The position numbers were made by a program, and so were the translations under genes. The notes below the pieces were generated by a model. The model was not told the origin of the DNA. It saw only the letters and a program-made list of their open reading frames with translations, and ran no database searches. From Nocardioides deserti (GTDB taxonomy: Bacteria > Actinomycetota > Actinomycetes > Propionibacteriales > Nocardioidaceae): a DNA stretch of 64,000 nt. The stretch is from the NCBI RefSeq assembly GCF_014266025.1, contig NZ_JACMYC010000001.1, forward strand, positions 640,537-704,536. The letters run 5' to 3'. Within the stretch, counting starts at the first letter, position 1. Each line of letters starts with the position of its first letter. Below, one piece after another: positions 50,690-60,603 of the stretch.

Positions 50690-52414
50690 TCAGCGGACGA
50701 CGACGCGGACCCGCTTCGAGCCGAGGACGACCCGGTCGGCGGGGCCGACGACCTTGGTGCGCTCGACGTGCTTGCGCCGCTTGTCCAGGGTCAGCTCGAC
50801 CTCGACCTCGTCGTTGCGGATCATGCCGGCGACGACCTTCTCGGCCTTCGCGACGGAGGTGATGTTGCCGCCGCCGTACATCCACCCGCCGCCCTGCACC
50901 GCGAGCCGGCCCTTCATGCCGGCGGCCGAGGCCGGGACCTTCATGGTGAGCGGCACGTACGTCAGGCCCTCGGCGCCGGCGAGGACCGCGCGGAGCACGA
51001 GCGTCGAGCCGGCCTTGGCCTCGGCGCGCTCGCCCTTGCCGAGCGGGATCCACGTCCCGCCGCGCTTCTGCTGGACGCCGCGCACGCGGTAGGTGGAGCT
51101 GTCGTCGCTGACGACCGACTCGCTGGTCACCGAGTCGACGGAGACGCCCTCGATCCGGGTCAGGGCATAGACGAGGTCGGAGAGCTCGTAGCCGACCTCG
51201 CCGGAGATGTCGTACTCCGAGGCGTACCGGTCGTCGAAGGACAGCTCGAAGGCCGACCCGTCGACGTCGGTGCCGCGGATCGTCCAGCTCAGCGTCTCCG
51301 AGCCGGGCATCAGCGCGTCGACGACCCGGTCGTGGTTGGCGACGATCTGGTAGTACGTCGTGCCTGCCGCCGCGCTGTCGACGGTGTTCATCGTGGTGCC
51401 CGTGCGGGTGCGGTCCTGGTACGTCGTGGTGTTGGTAATCGTGGTCGCGCGCGGCAGGGCGCCGAGGAAGCCGGTGATCCCGGTGAGGTGGTCCTCGGAG
51501 ACGGTGCCGACCGGGGCGCCGAGGTTGGCGACCTTGAAGCCGGGCCCGACCGGGTCCTCCTGGACGTAGATGGCCGACGCGGGGTGCAGGCTCATCGTCG
51601 TCTCGCCCTCGAAGGACATCGGGTGGCCGAAGCCGACCACGCGGCCGTTGCACACCGAGGTCGCGGTGCCGACCCCGGCCTGGGTGACGTCGCCGTAGGA
51701 CAGGGAGGCCGCCATGTTGCCGCCGGCGACCAAGGTCTCGGGCCCGGCGGCCGCGGCCGTGCCGACGCCCGCGGCCTGCGCACCGCGGGGCAGGTAGGGG
51801 CGGTCCTCGGTGGCGGCGAGGCGCTCGGCGCGCACCCCGGAGACGGCGACCGGCATCGGCAGCTGGCGGAAGCCCTGGGCGGCCTGCGTCCGGGTGACGC
51901 CGGTGGCGCGGGCGATCCGGGCGGCGGTGGCCTTGCCGATACGGATCCGGGCGGGCGCCTCGGCGAGGTAGTCGTCCATGTCCTCGAACGGCGTGATCCC
52001 GGCGACCGGGGACGGACCGAACGACAGGCCGTAGGCGACCGCGCCGATCAGGCGGCCGTCGGCGGCGTACACCGGCGAGCCGGACATGCCCTGCCAGATG
52101 CCGGCCTTCTCCACGGCGGGCATGTCGACCTCGACCATCACCATGTCGAGGTCCGGCCCGATGCCGTCCTCCTGGATGCCGAGGACCTCGCCGGCGAACG
52201 GCTCGGGGGTGGTGCCGCGCGTGACGGTGAGGCCCGTGACGGCGTCGCCCGTCTCGAGCTCGGCGACCGGGAAGGCGGGGGTGCAGTCGCCCGCCGGTTC
52301 GGCCGAGGTGGCCGGGCCGGCCACGACGGTCGTCCCGAGCAGGAGGCCGGTGGCGGCGGTGGCCGCGGCGGTCAGGGTGACCAGGGCAGGGCCCCGGCGT
52401 CGTGTGGTGGTCAT
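50690..52414 (-). CDS. SpoIVB-type S55 serine peptidase domain protein
   Basis: A 574-residue secreted protein. A signal peptide (MTTTRRRGPALVTLTAAATA, then a hydrophobic run) precedes the peptidase S55 domain with FAGEVLGIQEDGIGPDLDMV, the GMSGSPVYAADGRLIGAVAY block holding the catalytic serine, and VVGFGHPMSFEGET with its conserved histidine. S55 peptidases such as SpoIVB act in sporulation signalling in Bacillus; in non-sporulating actinobacteria the role is unknown. ATG 52414 has GGGAGGAAG upstream. A 16-bp palindrome lies 24 bp ahead of the start. Confidence 0.85.
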   Translation of the reverse strand: MTTTRRRGPALVTLTAAATAATGLLLGTTVVAGPATSAEPAGDCTPAFPVAELETGDAVTGLTVTRGTTPEPFAGEVLGIQEDGIGPDLDMVMVEVDMPAVEKAGIWQGMSGSPVYAADGRLIGAVAYGLSFGPSPVAGITPFEDMDDYLAEAPARIRIGKATAARIARATGVTRTQAAQGFRQLPMPVAVSGVRAERLAATEDRPYLPRGAQAAGVGTAAAAGPETLVAGGNMAASLSYGDVTQAGVGTATSVCNGRVVGFGHPMSFEGETTMSLHPASAIYVQEDPVGPGFKVANLGAPVGTVSEDHLTGITGFLGALPRATTITNTTTYQDRTRTGTTMNTVDSAAAGTTYYQIVANHDRVVDALMPGSETLSWTIRGTDVDGSAFELSFDDRYASEYDISGEVGYELSDLVYALTRIEGVSVDSVTSESVVSDDSSTYRVRGVQQKRGGTWIPLGKGERAEAKAGSTLVLRAVLAGAEGLTYVPLTMKVPASAAGMKGRLAVQGGGWMYGGGNITSVAKAEKVVAGMIRNDEVEVELTLDKRRKHVERTKVVGPADRVVLGSKRVRVVVR

Positions 52415-52437
52415 GTGGGGCTTCCTCCCGGACGTGG

Positions 52438-52453
52438 GAGCGTGATCACGCTC
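52438..52453. promoter_or_regulatory. 16-bp palindrome in the divergent S55/pepN promoter region
   Basis: GAGCGTGATCACGCTC is perfectly symmetric and lies 24 bp upstream of the S55-peptidase start. It is a plausible operator, though no regulator gene is next to it; the pepN start is 115 bp away on the other side. Confidence 0.45.
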
Positions 52454-52567
52454 GCTGCAACCTACGACGCCGCGGCGCCGGGTTTGGTTGCTCACGCGCC
52501 GGAGGTCGTCGCGATCGGGTCACGATCTCCCCGGAACAGGTGACGGGCCGCTCCGTAGGGTGGCGCC

Positions 52568-55015
52568 GTGAGCACCTACCGGAGCCTGCAGCGGACCGAG
52601 GCCGAGGCCCGCGCGGCCCTCCTGACGATCGAGTCGTACGACGTCCGCCTGGACCTGGCCGCGGACGAGGCCACCTTCGCGTCGACCACGACGATCCACT
52701 TCGACTCGCTCGGCGGGCCGACGTTCGTCGACCTCAAGCCGGTGCGGGTGCACCGGGTCGTGCTCAACGGCTCGCCCCTCGACCCGGACGTCCTGGACCG
52801 CGGGCGGGTGCCGCTGGAGACCGTGTCCGGCCCCAACCAGCTGGTCGTCGAGGCGACGATGCGCTTCCGCAACGACGGCGAGGGGCTGCACCGCAGCGTG
52901 GACCCCGCCGACGGGCGGCACTACGTCTACGGCATGTCGTTCATGGACGCCGCCCCGAGCGTCTTCGCCTGCTTCGACCAGCCCGACCTCAAGGCGCCCT
53001 ACACCGTCACGGTGCTCGCCCCGCACGACTGGACGGTCGTCGGCAACGCGCCGGCCACCAGCCCCGAGCCGGGCCTGTGGCACATCGGCCCGACGCAGCC
53101 GCTCTCGACGTACTTCGTCACGCTCGTCGCCGGCCCCTACCACCTCGTCCGGGACGAGCACGACGGCATCGCGCTGGGCCTGAGCGCCCGGCAGAGCCTC
53201 GCCGGCGCGCTCGAGGCCGATGCCGACGAGCTGCTGACGATGACGCGGCAGTGCTTCGACGAGTTCCACCGCCTCTTCGGGATCCGCTACCCGTTCGGCG
53301 ACTACCACCAGGCGTTCGTGCCGGAGTTCAACGCCGGCGCGATGGAGAACCCCGGCTGCGTGACCTTCCGCGACCCGCTAGTCTTCTCCTCGCGCGTCAC
53401 CCGCGGTGCGCGCATCCGCCGCGCGACGACGGTCGCGCACGAGATGGCGCACCAGTGGTTCGGCAACATCGTCACGCCGCGGTGGTGGGACGACCTGTGG
53501 CTCAACGAGTCGTTCGCGGAGTACATGGGCAACCGGGTCACCGCCGACGTCACCGAGTACAGCGACGCCTGGACCCACCACGCCTACGCCCGCCGCCAGT
53601 GGGGGCTGGTCGCCGACCAGCGGCCCAGCACCCACCCCGTCGCCGGCAACGGCGCGCTCGACGCGACCGCCGCGCTGCAGGACTTCGACGGCATCTCCTA
53701 CGCCAAGGGCTCGAGCATCCTCAAGCAGCTCAACGCCACGCTCGGCGACGAGGTGTTCTTCGCCGGGGCGATCGACCACTTCACCCGCCACCGCTTCGGC
53801 AACGCCACGATGCACGACCTCTTCGCGAGCTGGGAGGGCGCCGGCGCGGGAGACCTGTCCGCCTTCACCAGCAACTGGCTGCGCACGGCCGGGCCGGACA
53901 CCATCGTGCTGGACCGGGCCGCCGGCGTCGTCCGCCGCACTCCCCCGGCCGAGCACCCCGCCGACCGCTCCCACACGTTCCGGGTCGCGACGGCCGCGCC
54001 CGGCGCCGGCTGGGCGATCTCGTCGCTGCCGGTGGACAGCCCGGAGACGCCGTACGACGTGGCCGAGGGCACCGCCGTCCTGCTCGACCCCTTCGAGGAC
54101 ACCTTCGCGCTCGTGCAGCCGGACGCGACCACGGTCGCCGCGCTGAAGACGCTGCTGCCGGCCACCGACGACGCCCTGCTCCGGGCCGGGGTCTGGAACA
54201 ACGTGCGCAGCGCCTTCCACAACGCCGCCGTCTCCCCCGCCGACGTGGTCGACCTGCTCGAGGCGGGCCTCGGAGTCGAGGACAGCGACGACGCGGTGTC
54301 GGCCACGCTCCCCTGGGTGCTCGGCAAGGTCATCCCCCTCGCCGCCGAGGGGTCGCTCGAGCGGGTCCACCGCGCGGTGCTGCGCAAGGTCGCGACGACC
54401 GAGCCCGGGTCGACGTTGCAGCTCTCGGCGTTCCAGGCCGCGGTCGCCTCCTCGGCCGAGCCCGACGCGCTGCGCCAGTGGCTCCGGGGCGCCGTGCCGG
54501 ACGGCATCGAGGTCGACCTCGACCTGCGCTGGGCGATCCTCGTCCGGCTGGCCGTGCTGGGCGCGACCGACGTCGTGGAGCTGGAGGCCGCCCTCGACGC
54601 CGAGCCGACCGCGACGGCACGGGTCGAGCACACCCGCGCCCGCGCGTCGCTGCCGACGGCCGAGGCGAAGGAGTTCGCCTGGCAGCGCTTCACCGGCGAG
54701 GTCGACGTGCCGAACTACGAGCTCACCGCGGCCGGCCACGGCATGTGGCGCGTCGGCCAGGAGCACCTGACCGACGCCTACGTCGACCGGTACGTCGCCG
54801 ACCTCCCCGCCACCGCCGGAGCCCGGAGCGGCTGGGTGCTGGCCGACGCGGCCGACGCGTTCTTCCCGGGCACCTCGCTGCGCGAGGAGGCGCTCGCCTC
54901 GGTCCGGACGCTGCTGGACCTCGACGGGCTCGACGCCTCGATCCGCCGACGCGTCGTCGACCAGGTCGACGAGCTCGAGCGCCGGCTGGCCGTCCGCAAG
55001 GCCTACCCGGCGTGA
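52568..55015 (+). CDS. pepN: Aminopeptidase N (M1 family)
   Basis: An 815-residue zinc aminopeptidase removing N-terminal residues from peptides. The exopeptidase motif GAMEN is at 257-261 and the zinc site HEMAHQWFGN at 291-300 (H291, H295, with the downstream glutamate in LNESFAEYMG). The N-terminal beta domain (TIESYDVRLDLAADEATFAS) and the helical ERAP1-like C-terminus are complete. No signal peptide, so cytoplasmic. GTG 52568. The stop overlaps the fdhD start (GTGA). Confidence 0.95.
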   Translation: MSTYRSLQRTEAEARAALLTIESYDVRLDLAADEATFASTTTIHFDSLGGPTFVDLKPVRVHRVVLNGSPLDPDVLDRGRVPLETVSGPNQLVVEATMRFRNDGEGLHRSVDPADGRHYVYGMSFMDAAPSVFACFDQPDLKAPYTVTVLAPHDWTVVGNAPATSPEPGLWHIGPTQPLSTYFVTLVAGPYHLVRDEHDGIALGLSARQSLAGALEADADELLTMTRQCFDEFHRLFGIRYPFGDYHQAFVPEFNAGAMENPGCVTFRDPLVFSSRVTRGARIRRATTVAHEMAHQWFGNIVTPRWWDDLWLNESFAEYMGNRVTADVTEYSDAWTHHAYARRQWGLVADQRPSTHPVAGNGALDATAALQDFDGISYAKGSSILKQLNATLGDEVFFAGAIDHFTRHRFGNATMHDLFASWEGAGAGDLSAFTSNWLRTAGPDTIVLDRAAGVVRRTPPAEHPADRSHTFRVATAAPGAGWAISSLPVDSPETPYDVAEGTAVLLDPFEDTFALVQPDATTVAALKTLLPATDDALLRAGVWNNVRSAFHNAAVSPADVVDLLEAGLGVEDSDDAVSATLPWVLGKVIPLAAEGSLERVHRAVLRKVATTEPGSTLQLSAFQAAVASSAEPDALRQWLRGAVPDGIEVDLDLRWAILVRLAVLGATDVVELEAALDAEPTATARVEHTRARASLPTAEAKEFAWQRFTGEVDVPNYELTAAGHGMWRVGQEHLTDAYVDRYVADLPATAGARSGWVLADAADAFFPGTSLREEALASVRTLLDLDGLDASIRRRVVDQVDELERRLAVRKAYPA

Positions 55016-55845
55016 TCGACCGACCGCGTCGCCCCGGACCGACGGTCCGGGCGAAGGTGCGCGAGCTGACCGAGGCCGGCGAGCGCCGCCACGAGGACCG
55101 GCTCGCCACCGAGGAGCCGCTGGAGATCCGGCTCGCCTGGCCCGGCTCGCCCGCGCGGCGGGTCTGGGTCACCATGCGCACGCCGGGCCACGACTTCGAG
55201 CTGGCGGCGGGCTGGCTGGTCCACGAGGGTCTGGTGCGCGGGACGGGTCATGTCGCGAGCGTGGCCTACTGCACCGACACCGACCTGTCGCCCGAGCAGG
55301 AGTTCAACGTCGTCACCGTCACCCTCGACGCCCCGCCCCTCTTCGACCCGGGTCACCGCCACGACACGCTCGGCTCCGGCTCCTCCGCGTGCGGGGTCTG
55401 CGGCAAGGACTCGGTCGCCTCGGCGCTCACCGTGAGCGCCGCGGCGCACTGGACGGGCGACCTTCCCCAACCCGACGTCGTACGCCGCCTGCCGGACGTG
55501 CTGCGCGAGCAGCAGCGCGTCTTCGACCGCACCGGCGGGGTGCACGCGGCCGGCCTGTTCACCGCCGCGGGCGAGCCGCTCGTGGTGCGCGAGGACGTCG
55601 GCCGCCACAACGCGGTGGACAAGGTGACCGGCGCCCGGGTGCTGGCCGGGGACCCGCCGGCCGAGGCGGTGATGGTCGTCAGCGGCCGGGCCGGTTTCGA
55701 GCTCGTGCAGAAGGCGCTGGCCGCCGGTGTCGGCGCCCTCGCCGCGGTCGGCGCGCCGACGAGCCTGTCGGCGAAGCTGGCCGGCGAGGCGGGCCTGGTC
55801 CTCTACGGCTTCACCTCCGCGCGGCGTTGCGTGCGCTACACCTGA
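55012..55845 (+). CDS. fdhD: Formate dehydrogenase accessory sulfurtransferase FdhD
   Basis: A 277-residue FdhD. It moves sulfur from a cysteine desulfurase to the molybdenum cofactor so that formate dehydrogenase is active. The catalytic CxxC motif is C127-G-V-C130 in SSACGVCGKDS. Other conserved segments are TRTPGHDFELAAGWLVHEG-like RTPGHDFELAAGW, GGVHAAGLFTAAGEPLVVRE, DVGRHNAVDKVTGA and SGRAGFELVQKALAAGV. It starts at GTG 55012, overlapping pepN. No formate dehydrogenase subunit is in the window. Confidence 0.93.
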   Translation: MIDRPRRPGPTVRAKVRELTEAGERRHEDRLATEEPLEIRLAWPGSPARRVWVTMRTPGHDFELAAGWLVHEGLVRGTGHVASVAYCTDTDLSPEQEFNVVTVTLDAPPLFDPGHRHDTLGSGSSACGVCGKDSVASALTVSAAAHWTGDLPQPDVVRRLPDVLREQQRVFDRTGGVHAAGLFTAAGEPLVVREDVGRHNAVDKVTGARVLAGDPPAEAVMVVSGRAGFELVQKALAAGVGALAAVGAPTSLSAKLAGEAGLVLYGFTSARRCVRYT

Positions 55846-55900
55846 GCCACCCCCGGCGTGGGTCCGTGGGACTGTCGGCGCCGCCTCCTACGGTCCTCGC

Positions 55901-57070
55901 ATGCGCATCCTCCACACCTCCGACTGGCACCTGGGCCGGTCGTTCCACCGTGAGGGGATGCTCGCGCACCAGGCCGCCTTCGCCGACCACCTGCTCGAGG
56001 TCGTGGATTCCGAGAAGGTCGACCTCGTCGTCGTCGCCGGCGACGTCTACGACCGCGCGCTGCCGCACGTCGACGCCGTCCGGCTCGCCGACGACGTGCT
56101 GGTCCGGCTCGCCGCCTCGCGGGCCCGGGTGGTCATCTCCAGCGGCAACCACGACAGCGCGCAGCGGCTCGGGTTCAGCTCGCGGCTCATCGACGCGGCC
56201 GGCGTCTTCATCCGCACCGACCCCGCGGGCGTCGGCACACCGGTGCTGCTCGAGGACGAGCACGGGCCGGTCGCGGTCCACGCGCTCCCCTACCTCGACC
56301 CGCACGCCGTCGCCGCTCCCTGGGACCTCCGCGCCCGCACCCACGAGGCGGCGCTGACCGAGGCGATGGTCCGCGTCCGCGCCGATCTCGCGACCCGACC
56401 GGGCACCCGCTCGGTCGTGCTGGCCCACGCGTTCGTCGCCGGCGCCCAGCCGAGCGACTCCGAGCGCGACATCTCGGTCGGCGGCGTCTCGATCGTCCCG
56501 ACCACGCTCTTCGGCGGCATCGACTACGTCGCGCTGGGCCACCTGCACGGCCGGCACACCCTCACCGAGCGGGTCCGCTACAGCGGCTCCCCGCTGGCGT
56601 ACTCCTTCTCCGAGGCCGACCACCACAAGGGCTCCTGGCTCGTCGACCTCGCCGCCGACGGCGCGGTGACGGCGGAGTACGTCGACGCGCCGGTCCCCCG
56701 ACCGCTCGCCCGCCTCACCGGCACCCTCGACGAGCTGCTCACCGACGCCCGCCACCAGCGCCACGAGGGCTCGTGGGTCCAGGCCACGCTGACCGACGAG
56801 GTGCGGCCCCTGCAGGCGATGGACCGCCTGCGCCGGCGCTTCCCGCACACGCTCGTGCTCGGCTTCGCGACCCCGCCGCCGGGCATCGGCGTCGCCCCCG
56901 CGGCCCGCACCGCCGGCCGCACCGACCACGACATCGCCCACGAGTTCGTCCGCGACCTGCGCGGCACCCCGCCCACCGACGCCGAACGGACCCTGCTCGA
57001 CGCCGCCATCGACGCGTGCTGCGACGACCCCGACCTCGACCGCGCCGTGCTGGGAGTGGCGGCCCGGTGA
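55901..57070 (+). CDS. sbcD: Exonuclease SbcCD subunit D
   Basis: A 389-residue Mre11-type nuclease. It carries all phosphoesterase motifs: TSDWHLGRSFHREG, VVAGDVYDRALPHVD, ISSGNHDSAQRLGF, VLAHAFVAGA and YVALGHLHGRHTL. With SbcC it cuts hairpins and processes DNA ends. ATG 55901 starts directly at the first motif. Its stop overlaps the sbcC start (GTGA), as is usual for the pair. Confidence 0.95.
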   Translation: MRILHTSDWHLGRSFHREGMLAHQAAFADHLLEVVDSEKVDLVVVAGDVYDRALPHVDAVRLADDVLVRLAASRARVVISSGNHDSAQRLGFSSRLIDAAGVFIRTDPAGVGTPVLLEDEHGPVAVHALPYLDPHAVAAPWDLRARTHEAALTEAMVRVRADLATRPGTRSVVLAHAFVAGAQPSDSERDISVGGVSIVPTTLFGGIDYVALGHLHGRHTLTERVRYSGSPLAYSFSEADHHKGSWLVDLAADGAVTAEYVDAPVPRPLARLTGTLDELLTDARHQRHEGSWVQATLTDEVRPLQAMDRLRRRFPHTLVLGFATPPPGIGVAPAARTAGRTDHDIAHEFVRDLRGTPPTDAERTLLDAAIDACCDDPDLDRAVLGVAAR

Positions 57071-59946
57071 GGCTCCACTCCCTCGAGGCGACCGCCTTCG
57101 GGCCGTTCGCCGACACCGTGCGCGTCGACTTCGACCACCTGTCCGCCGCGGGGCTGTTCCTGCTGTCCGGCCCCACCGGCGCCGGCAAGACCAGCGTGCT
57201 CGACGCGGTGTGCTTCGCGCTGTACGGCGACGTCCCCGGCGACCGCTCGAGCGCCAAGCGCCTGCGGTGCGACGCCGCGGCGCCCGGGGTCGCGCCCCAG
57301 GTCTCCCTCGAGGCGACCCTCGGCGGCCGGCGGTTCCGGATCGTGCGGTCGCCCGCCTGGGAGCGCCCGAAGAAGCGCGGCACCGGCACCACCACCCAGC
57401 AGGCGTCGGTGACCCTGTCGGAGCTCGTCGGCGGTGACTGGGTGCCGCTGTCCTCGCGGCTCGACGAGACCGGTCACCTGGTCTCGGAGCTGCTGGGCAT
57501 GAACCTCACCCAGTTCACCCAGGTCGCGATGCTCCCCCAGGGCCGTTTCCAGGCGTTCCTGCGTGCGAGGTCGGAGGAGCGCCACGAGCTGCTCCAGCGC
57601 CTCTTCCGCACCGGCCGGTTCGCCGACGTCGAGCGGTGGTTGCGCGACCGCCGCCTGGACCTGCGCCGGCGCTCCGAGTCGGCGCACCAGGGTGTCGCCG
57701 ACCTCGCCAGCCGGGTCAGCGAGGTCGTGGCGACCCCGCTTCCGTGGGACGTGCGCGACCTGACCGAGCCGTCCGGCGACGGCACGCTGCTCGCCTGGGC
57801 CGGCGGCCTCGCCGAGTCCGCCGCCGCCTCGGCGACCGCGTCCGGGGTCGAGGCAGTCACCGCCGGCTCGACCGAGGCCGTCGCCCGGCAGGCGCTCGAG
57901 GCGGGCCGGGCACTCGCCGAGCGGCAGGCCCGGCTCGCGGACGCCGCCCGCGAGCACCAGACCCTGCTCGGCGAGGCCGACGCCGTCGCGTCCGACAGGG
58001 TCGTCCTGGAGGCGGCACGGCGCGCGGCCGGCGTGGCGCCGGTCCTGCGGCTCGTGCAGCAGACCCGCACCGCCCGGGCCGCCGCCGCCCGAGCCGTCAC
58101 GCGTGAGGATCGCGAGGCCCTGGTCGCCGAGGTCGACGTCGCCGTCACCGCCGCAGCCCGGGTCGAGGCGCTCCGCCCACGCGCCGCCCGCCTGGCGACG
58201 CTGCACACCGAGGCGGGCCGGCTGACCACCCGCGCCACCGAGCTCGAACGGCTCACCGCCGCCGCCCGCGCCCGCTGCGAGGCCGTCGAGGTGCAGTCCG
58301 CCCTCGACACCGTCGTAGAGCGGATCGCCGCGCACGCGACGGTCGCCCGCCTGCGAACCGAGCTCACCGCCGCCCGGGAGGCGTGGCACGAGTCGCGCGA
58401 GGCGACGCTCGCCGCGCGGGAGCACGCCATCGACGTACGCCGCGCGCGGCTGGACAGCATGGCCGCCGAGCTCGCCGGCGCCCTGGCGGTCGGCGCCTGC
58501 TGCCCGGTATGCGGCTCCGACGACCACCCGGCCAAGGCCGTCGCCGGCCCCGACGCCCCGGACGACCACGCCGAGAAGGCCGCCCAGCGCGCCGTCGACG
58601 ACGCCGCCACCCTCGAGCACCTGCGCGACGGGAAGGTCCGCGACCTGGTCATCCGGCTCGAGCACGCCGAGGACGCGGCCGGGCCGGGCGACGTCGACGG
58701 CCTCGAGGCCGAGCGGGCCGAGCTCGCCACGTCGCTGGAACGGCTGCTCGCCGCAGCCGGCGGTCGCCCGGCTCCCGACGCCGCCGCGGCCTCCCGAGCC
58801 GTCGAGGAGCTCGTGGCCGAGTCCGCCTCGGTCGAGGCCACCCGGCGCTCCCTCGCCGAGGAGGCCGAGGTGCTGGCGGACGAGCTCGAGCAGGCGATGG
58901 CCGACGCCGGCGAGTACACGACCGGCGACGCCGCCGCCGACCTCGACCGCCTCCTGCGCCGGCACCGCGCCGCCGAGCGGGAGGGCCGCGCGGCGCTCGA
59001 CGCGCTGGACCGCCTCGCCGAGGCCGACCGCGCCGTCGCCGAGGCGGAGGCCGCGCTGGCCGACGCCATGACCGCCGCCGGCTTCGACACACCCGACGAG
59101 GCGTACGCCGCCCTCCGCGACGCCGCTGCCTGCTCGCGGCTGGAACAGCGGCTCGCCCGCCACGAGCAGCGCCTGGCGGCCGTCACCGAGGTGCTGCGCG
59201 CTCGGGGCTCCGAGGAGCTCGCGGCCGCCACTCCCCCGGACCTCGACGCCCTCGTCGGCGCCCACCGCGCCGCCCTGGCTGCGCTGAACGACGCCCGCAC
59301 CGCCGAGGACCGCTGGACCACCCGCGCCGGCCGCCTCGCGTCGCTGCACTCGTCGCTGGCCGACGCCCTCGACGACTGGGCGCCGTTGCGGGCCGAGCTC
59401 GAGCTGGCCACCCGGTTGTGCGCGTTCGTCGAGGGCAAGTCCGCCGACAACCGGCTGCAGATGCGGCTCTCGGCGTACGTCCTGGCCTACCGCCTCTCCC
59501 AGGTCGTCGCCGCCGCCAACGAGCGCCTCGCCCGGATGAGCGACAGCCGCTACTCCCTGGAGCACACCGGCCGCCGCGGCGCCGGCGAGACCCGCGGTGG
59601 GCTCTCCCTGCTGGTCCGCGACGACTGGTCCGGCGAGGCCCGCGACCCCGCCACCCTCTCCGGCGGCGAGACCTTCGTGGTCTCCCTCGCCTTGGCCCTC
59701 GGCCTGGCCGACGTCATCACCAACGAGGTCGGCGGCGCCGCCCTCGACACCCTCTTCGTGGACGAGGGCTTCGGCTCCCTCGACGCCGACACCCTCGACG
59801 CCGTCATGGACACCCTCGACTCGCTCCGCGACGGCGGCCGGGTCGTCGGCGTCGTCAGCCACGTCGCGGAGATGCGCGACCGCATCCCCACCCAGCTGCT
59901 CGTCGCCAAGTCACGGCACGGGTCGACCGTCTCGCTCACCGGCTGA
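57067..59946 (+). CDS. sbcC: Exonuclease SbcCD subunit C (SMC-like ATPase)
   Basis: A 959-residue Rad50-type ATPase. Walker A is at 35-43 (SGPTGAGKTSVLDAV); a long coiled-coil arm follows. The zinc hook is at C479 and C482 in ACCPVCGSDDHPAKA. The second arm leads to the signature TLSGGETFVVSLALALGLAD and Walker B LFVDEGFGSLDADTLDAVMD near the end. It drives SbcD at DNA hairpins. It starts at GTG 57067, coupled to sbcD. It is the last gene before composition changes at about 60 kb. Confidence 0.95.
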   Translation: MRLHSLEATAFGPFADTVRVDFDHLSAAGLFLLSGPTGAGKTSVLDAVCFALYGDVPGDRSSAKRLRCDAAAPGVAPQVSLEATLGGRRFRIVRSPAWERPKKRGTGTTTQQASVTLSELVGGDWVPLSSRLDETGHLVSELLGMNLTQFTQVAMLPQGRFQAFLRARSEERHELLQRLFRTGRFADVERWLRDRRLDLRRRSESAHQGVADLASRVSEVVATPLPWDVRDLTEPSGDGTLLAWAGGLAESAAASATASGVEAVTAGSTEAVARQALEAGRALAERQARLADAAREHQTLLGEADAVASDRVVLEAARRAAGVAPVLRLVQQTRTARAAAARAVTREDREALVAEVDVAVTAAARVEALRPRAARLATLHTEAGRLTTRATELERLTAAARARCEAVEVQSALDTVVERIAAHATVARLRTELTAAREAWHESREATLAAREHAIDVRRARLDSMAAELAGALAVGACCPVCGSDDHPAKAVAGPDAPDDHAEKAAQRAVDDAATLEHLRDGKVRDLVIRLEHAEDAAGPGDVDGLEAERAELATSLERLLAAAGGRPAPDAAAASRAVEELVAESASVEATRRSLAEEAEVLADELEQAMADAGEYTTGDAAADLDRLLRRHRAAEREGRAALDALDRLAEADRAVAEAEAALADAMTAAGFDTPDEAYAALRDAAACSRLEQRLARHEQRLAAVTEVLRARGSEELAAATPPDLDALVGAHRAALAALNDARTAEDRWTTRAGRLASLHSSLADALDDWAPLRAELELATRLCAFVEGKSADNRLQMRLSAYVLAYRLSQVVAAANERLARMSDSRYSLEHTGRRGAGETRGGLSLLVRDDWSGEARDPATLSGGETFVVSLALALGLADVITNEVGGAALDTLFVDEGFGSLDADTLDAVMDTLDSLRDGGRVVGVVSHVAEMRDRIPTQLLVAKSRHGSTVSLTG

Positions 59947-60017
59947 CCCATCCGCTCGCACTCGATGGCGCGACGACCCACGCCCACAGCGCCGCCTGTC
60001 GGCGTGCGCCCGCAGGT

Positions 60018-60050
60018 GTCCGCTCATGCCGAAAGTCGGACGTTGCGGAC
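60018..60050. repeat. Intergenic repeat, copy E
   Basis: The stretch 60023-60044 (CTCATGCCGAAAG followed by TCGGACGTT) matches 62100-62120 with one indel and a few substitutions. GTCCGC (60018-60023) and GCGGAC (60045-60050) frame it as an inverted repeat. It lies between sbcC and the HIT gene. Confidence 0.5.
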
Positions 60051-60085
60051 AGCCTTATCGCTCTTGTGGGATGAGTTGCTTGTGA

Positions 60086-60553
60086 TCAGCCGTTCCTGAA
60101 GAGATGCCGCGTGATCGCCTCGCGCAGCGGATCGTGTTCCGGGCCAAGCGCGGTGGCCGGGTCCGACCAGTTCTCTGCCGGGTAGAGCCACACCGGCTTC
60201 CGGATGAGCGCGGGCGACTCCCACTCGTAGCGGGGCCACACATGCGCGTGGAGGAACGGATCGGTGTTGCCCAGGATCTCCAGATTGACTCGACGAAACT
60301 CGGAGTCCAATTCTCGACAGGCTTGACTGACCGCCTCGCCGAGGTCGGCCATTGACTCAAGGAAGTCCCGACGCCCAGGTCGCGAGAGATCGGACAGGCT
60401 CCCGACGTGCGGGTCGTCAGCAAGTAGAACGCAGTAGCCGGGTAGCCACTGAACGTCACCGATCACCGCGAACGCTCCCGGGAGCCTGCCAAGCACGGTG
60501 GGATTCTCCCCGCGCAAGGCTGTGCCGATGCGATCTGCTCGCCAGTCGCTCAT
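60086..60553 (-). CDS. HIT-like domain protein
   Basis: A 155-residue protein of the histidine-triad type. The motif is H102-A-H104 in PFLHAHVWPRYEWE; the third position of the usual HxHxH triad is not histidine, so it may be a divergent hydrolase or transferase of nucleotides. The start WRADRIGTALRGENPTV and the LPGYCVLLADDPHV segment fit the HIT fold. ATG 60553 gives a clean N-terminus. The base composition is less GC-rich than that of genes before 60 kb. Confidence 0.7.
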   Translation of the reverse strand: MSDWRADRIGTALRGENPTVLGRLPGAFAVIGDVQWLPGYCVLLADDPHVGSLSDLSRPGRRDFLESMADLGEAVSQACRELDSEFRRVNLEILGNTDPFLHAHVWPRYEWESPALIRKPVWLYPAENWSDPATALGPEHDPLREAITRHLFRNG

Positions 60554-60603
60554 GAGTGGAACGCTCCCACATTCCGCGATGAGGGCTGCTGCGCTCGCCC
60601 GGA

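Noticed and set aside
52402..59946. Very long open frames antisense or out of frame to pepN and sbcC
   Set aside because: They are low-complexity arginine/proline/alanine translations expected as shadows in very GC-rich DNA; the in-frame products have clear motifs.
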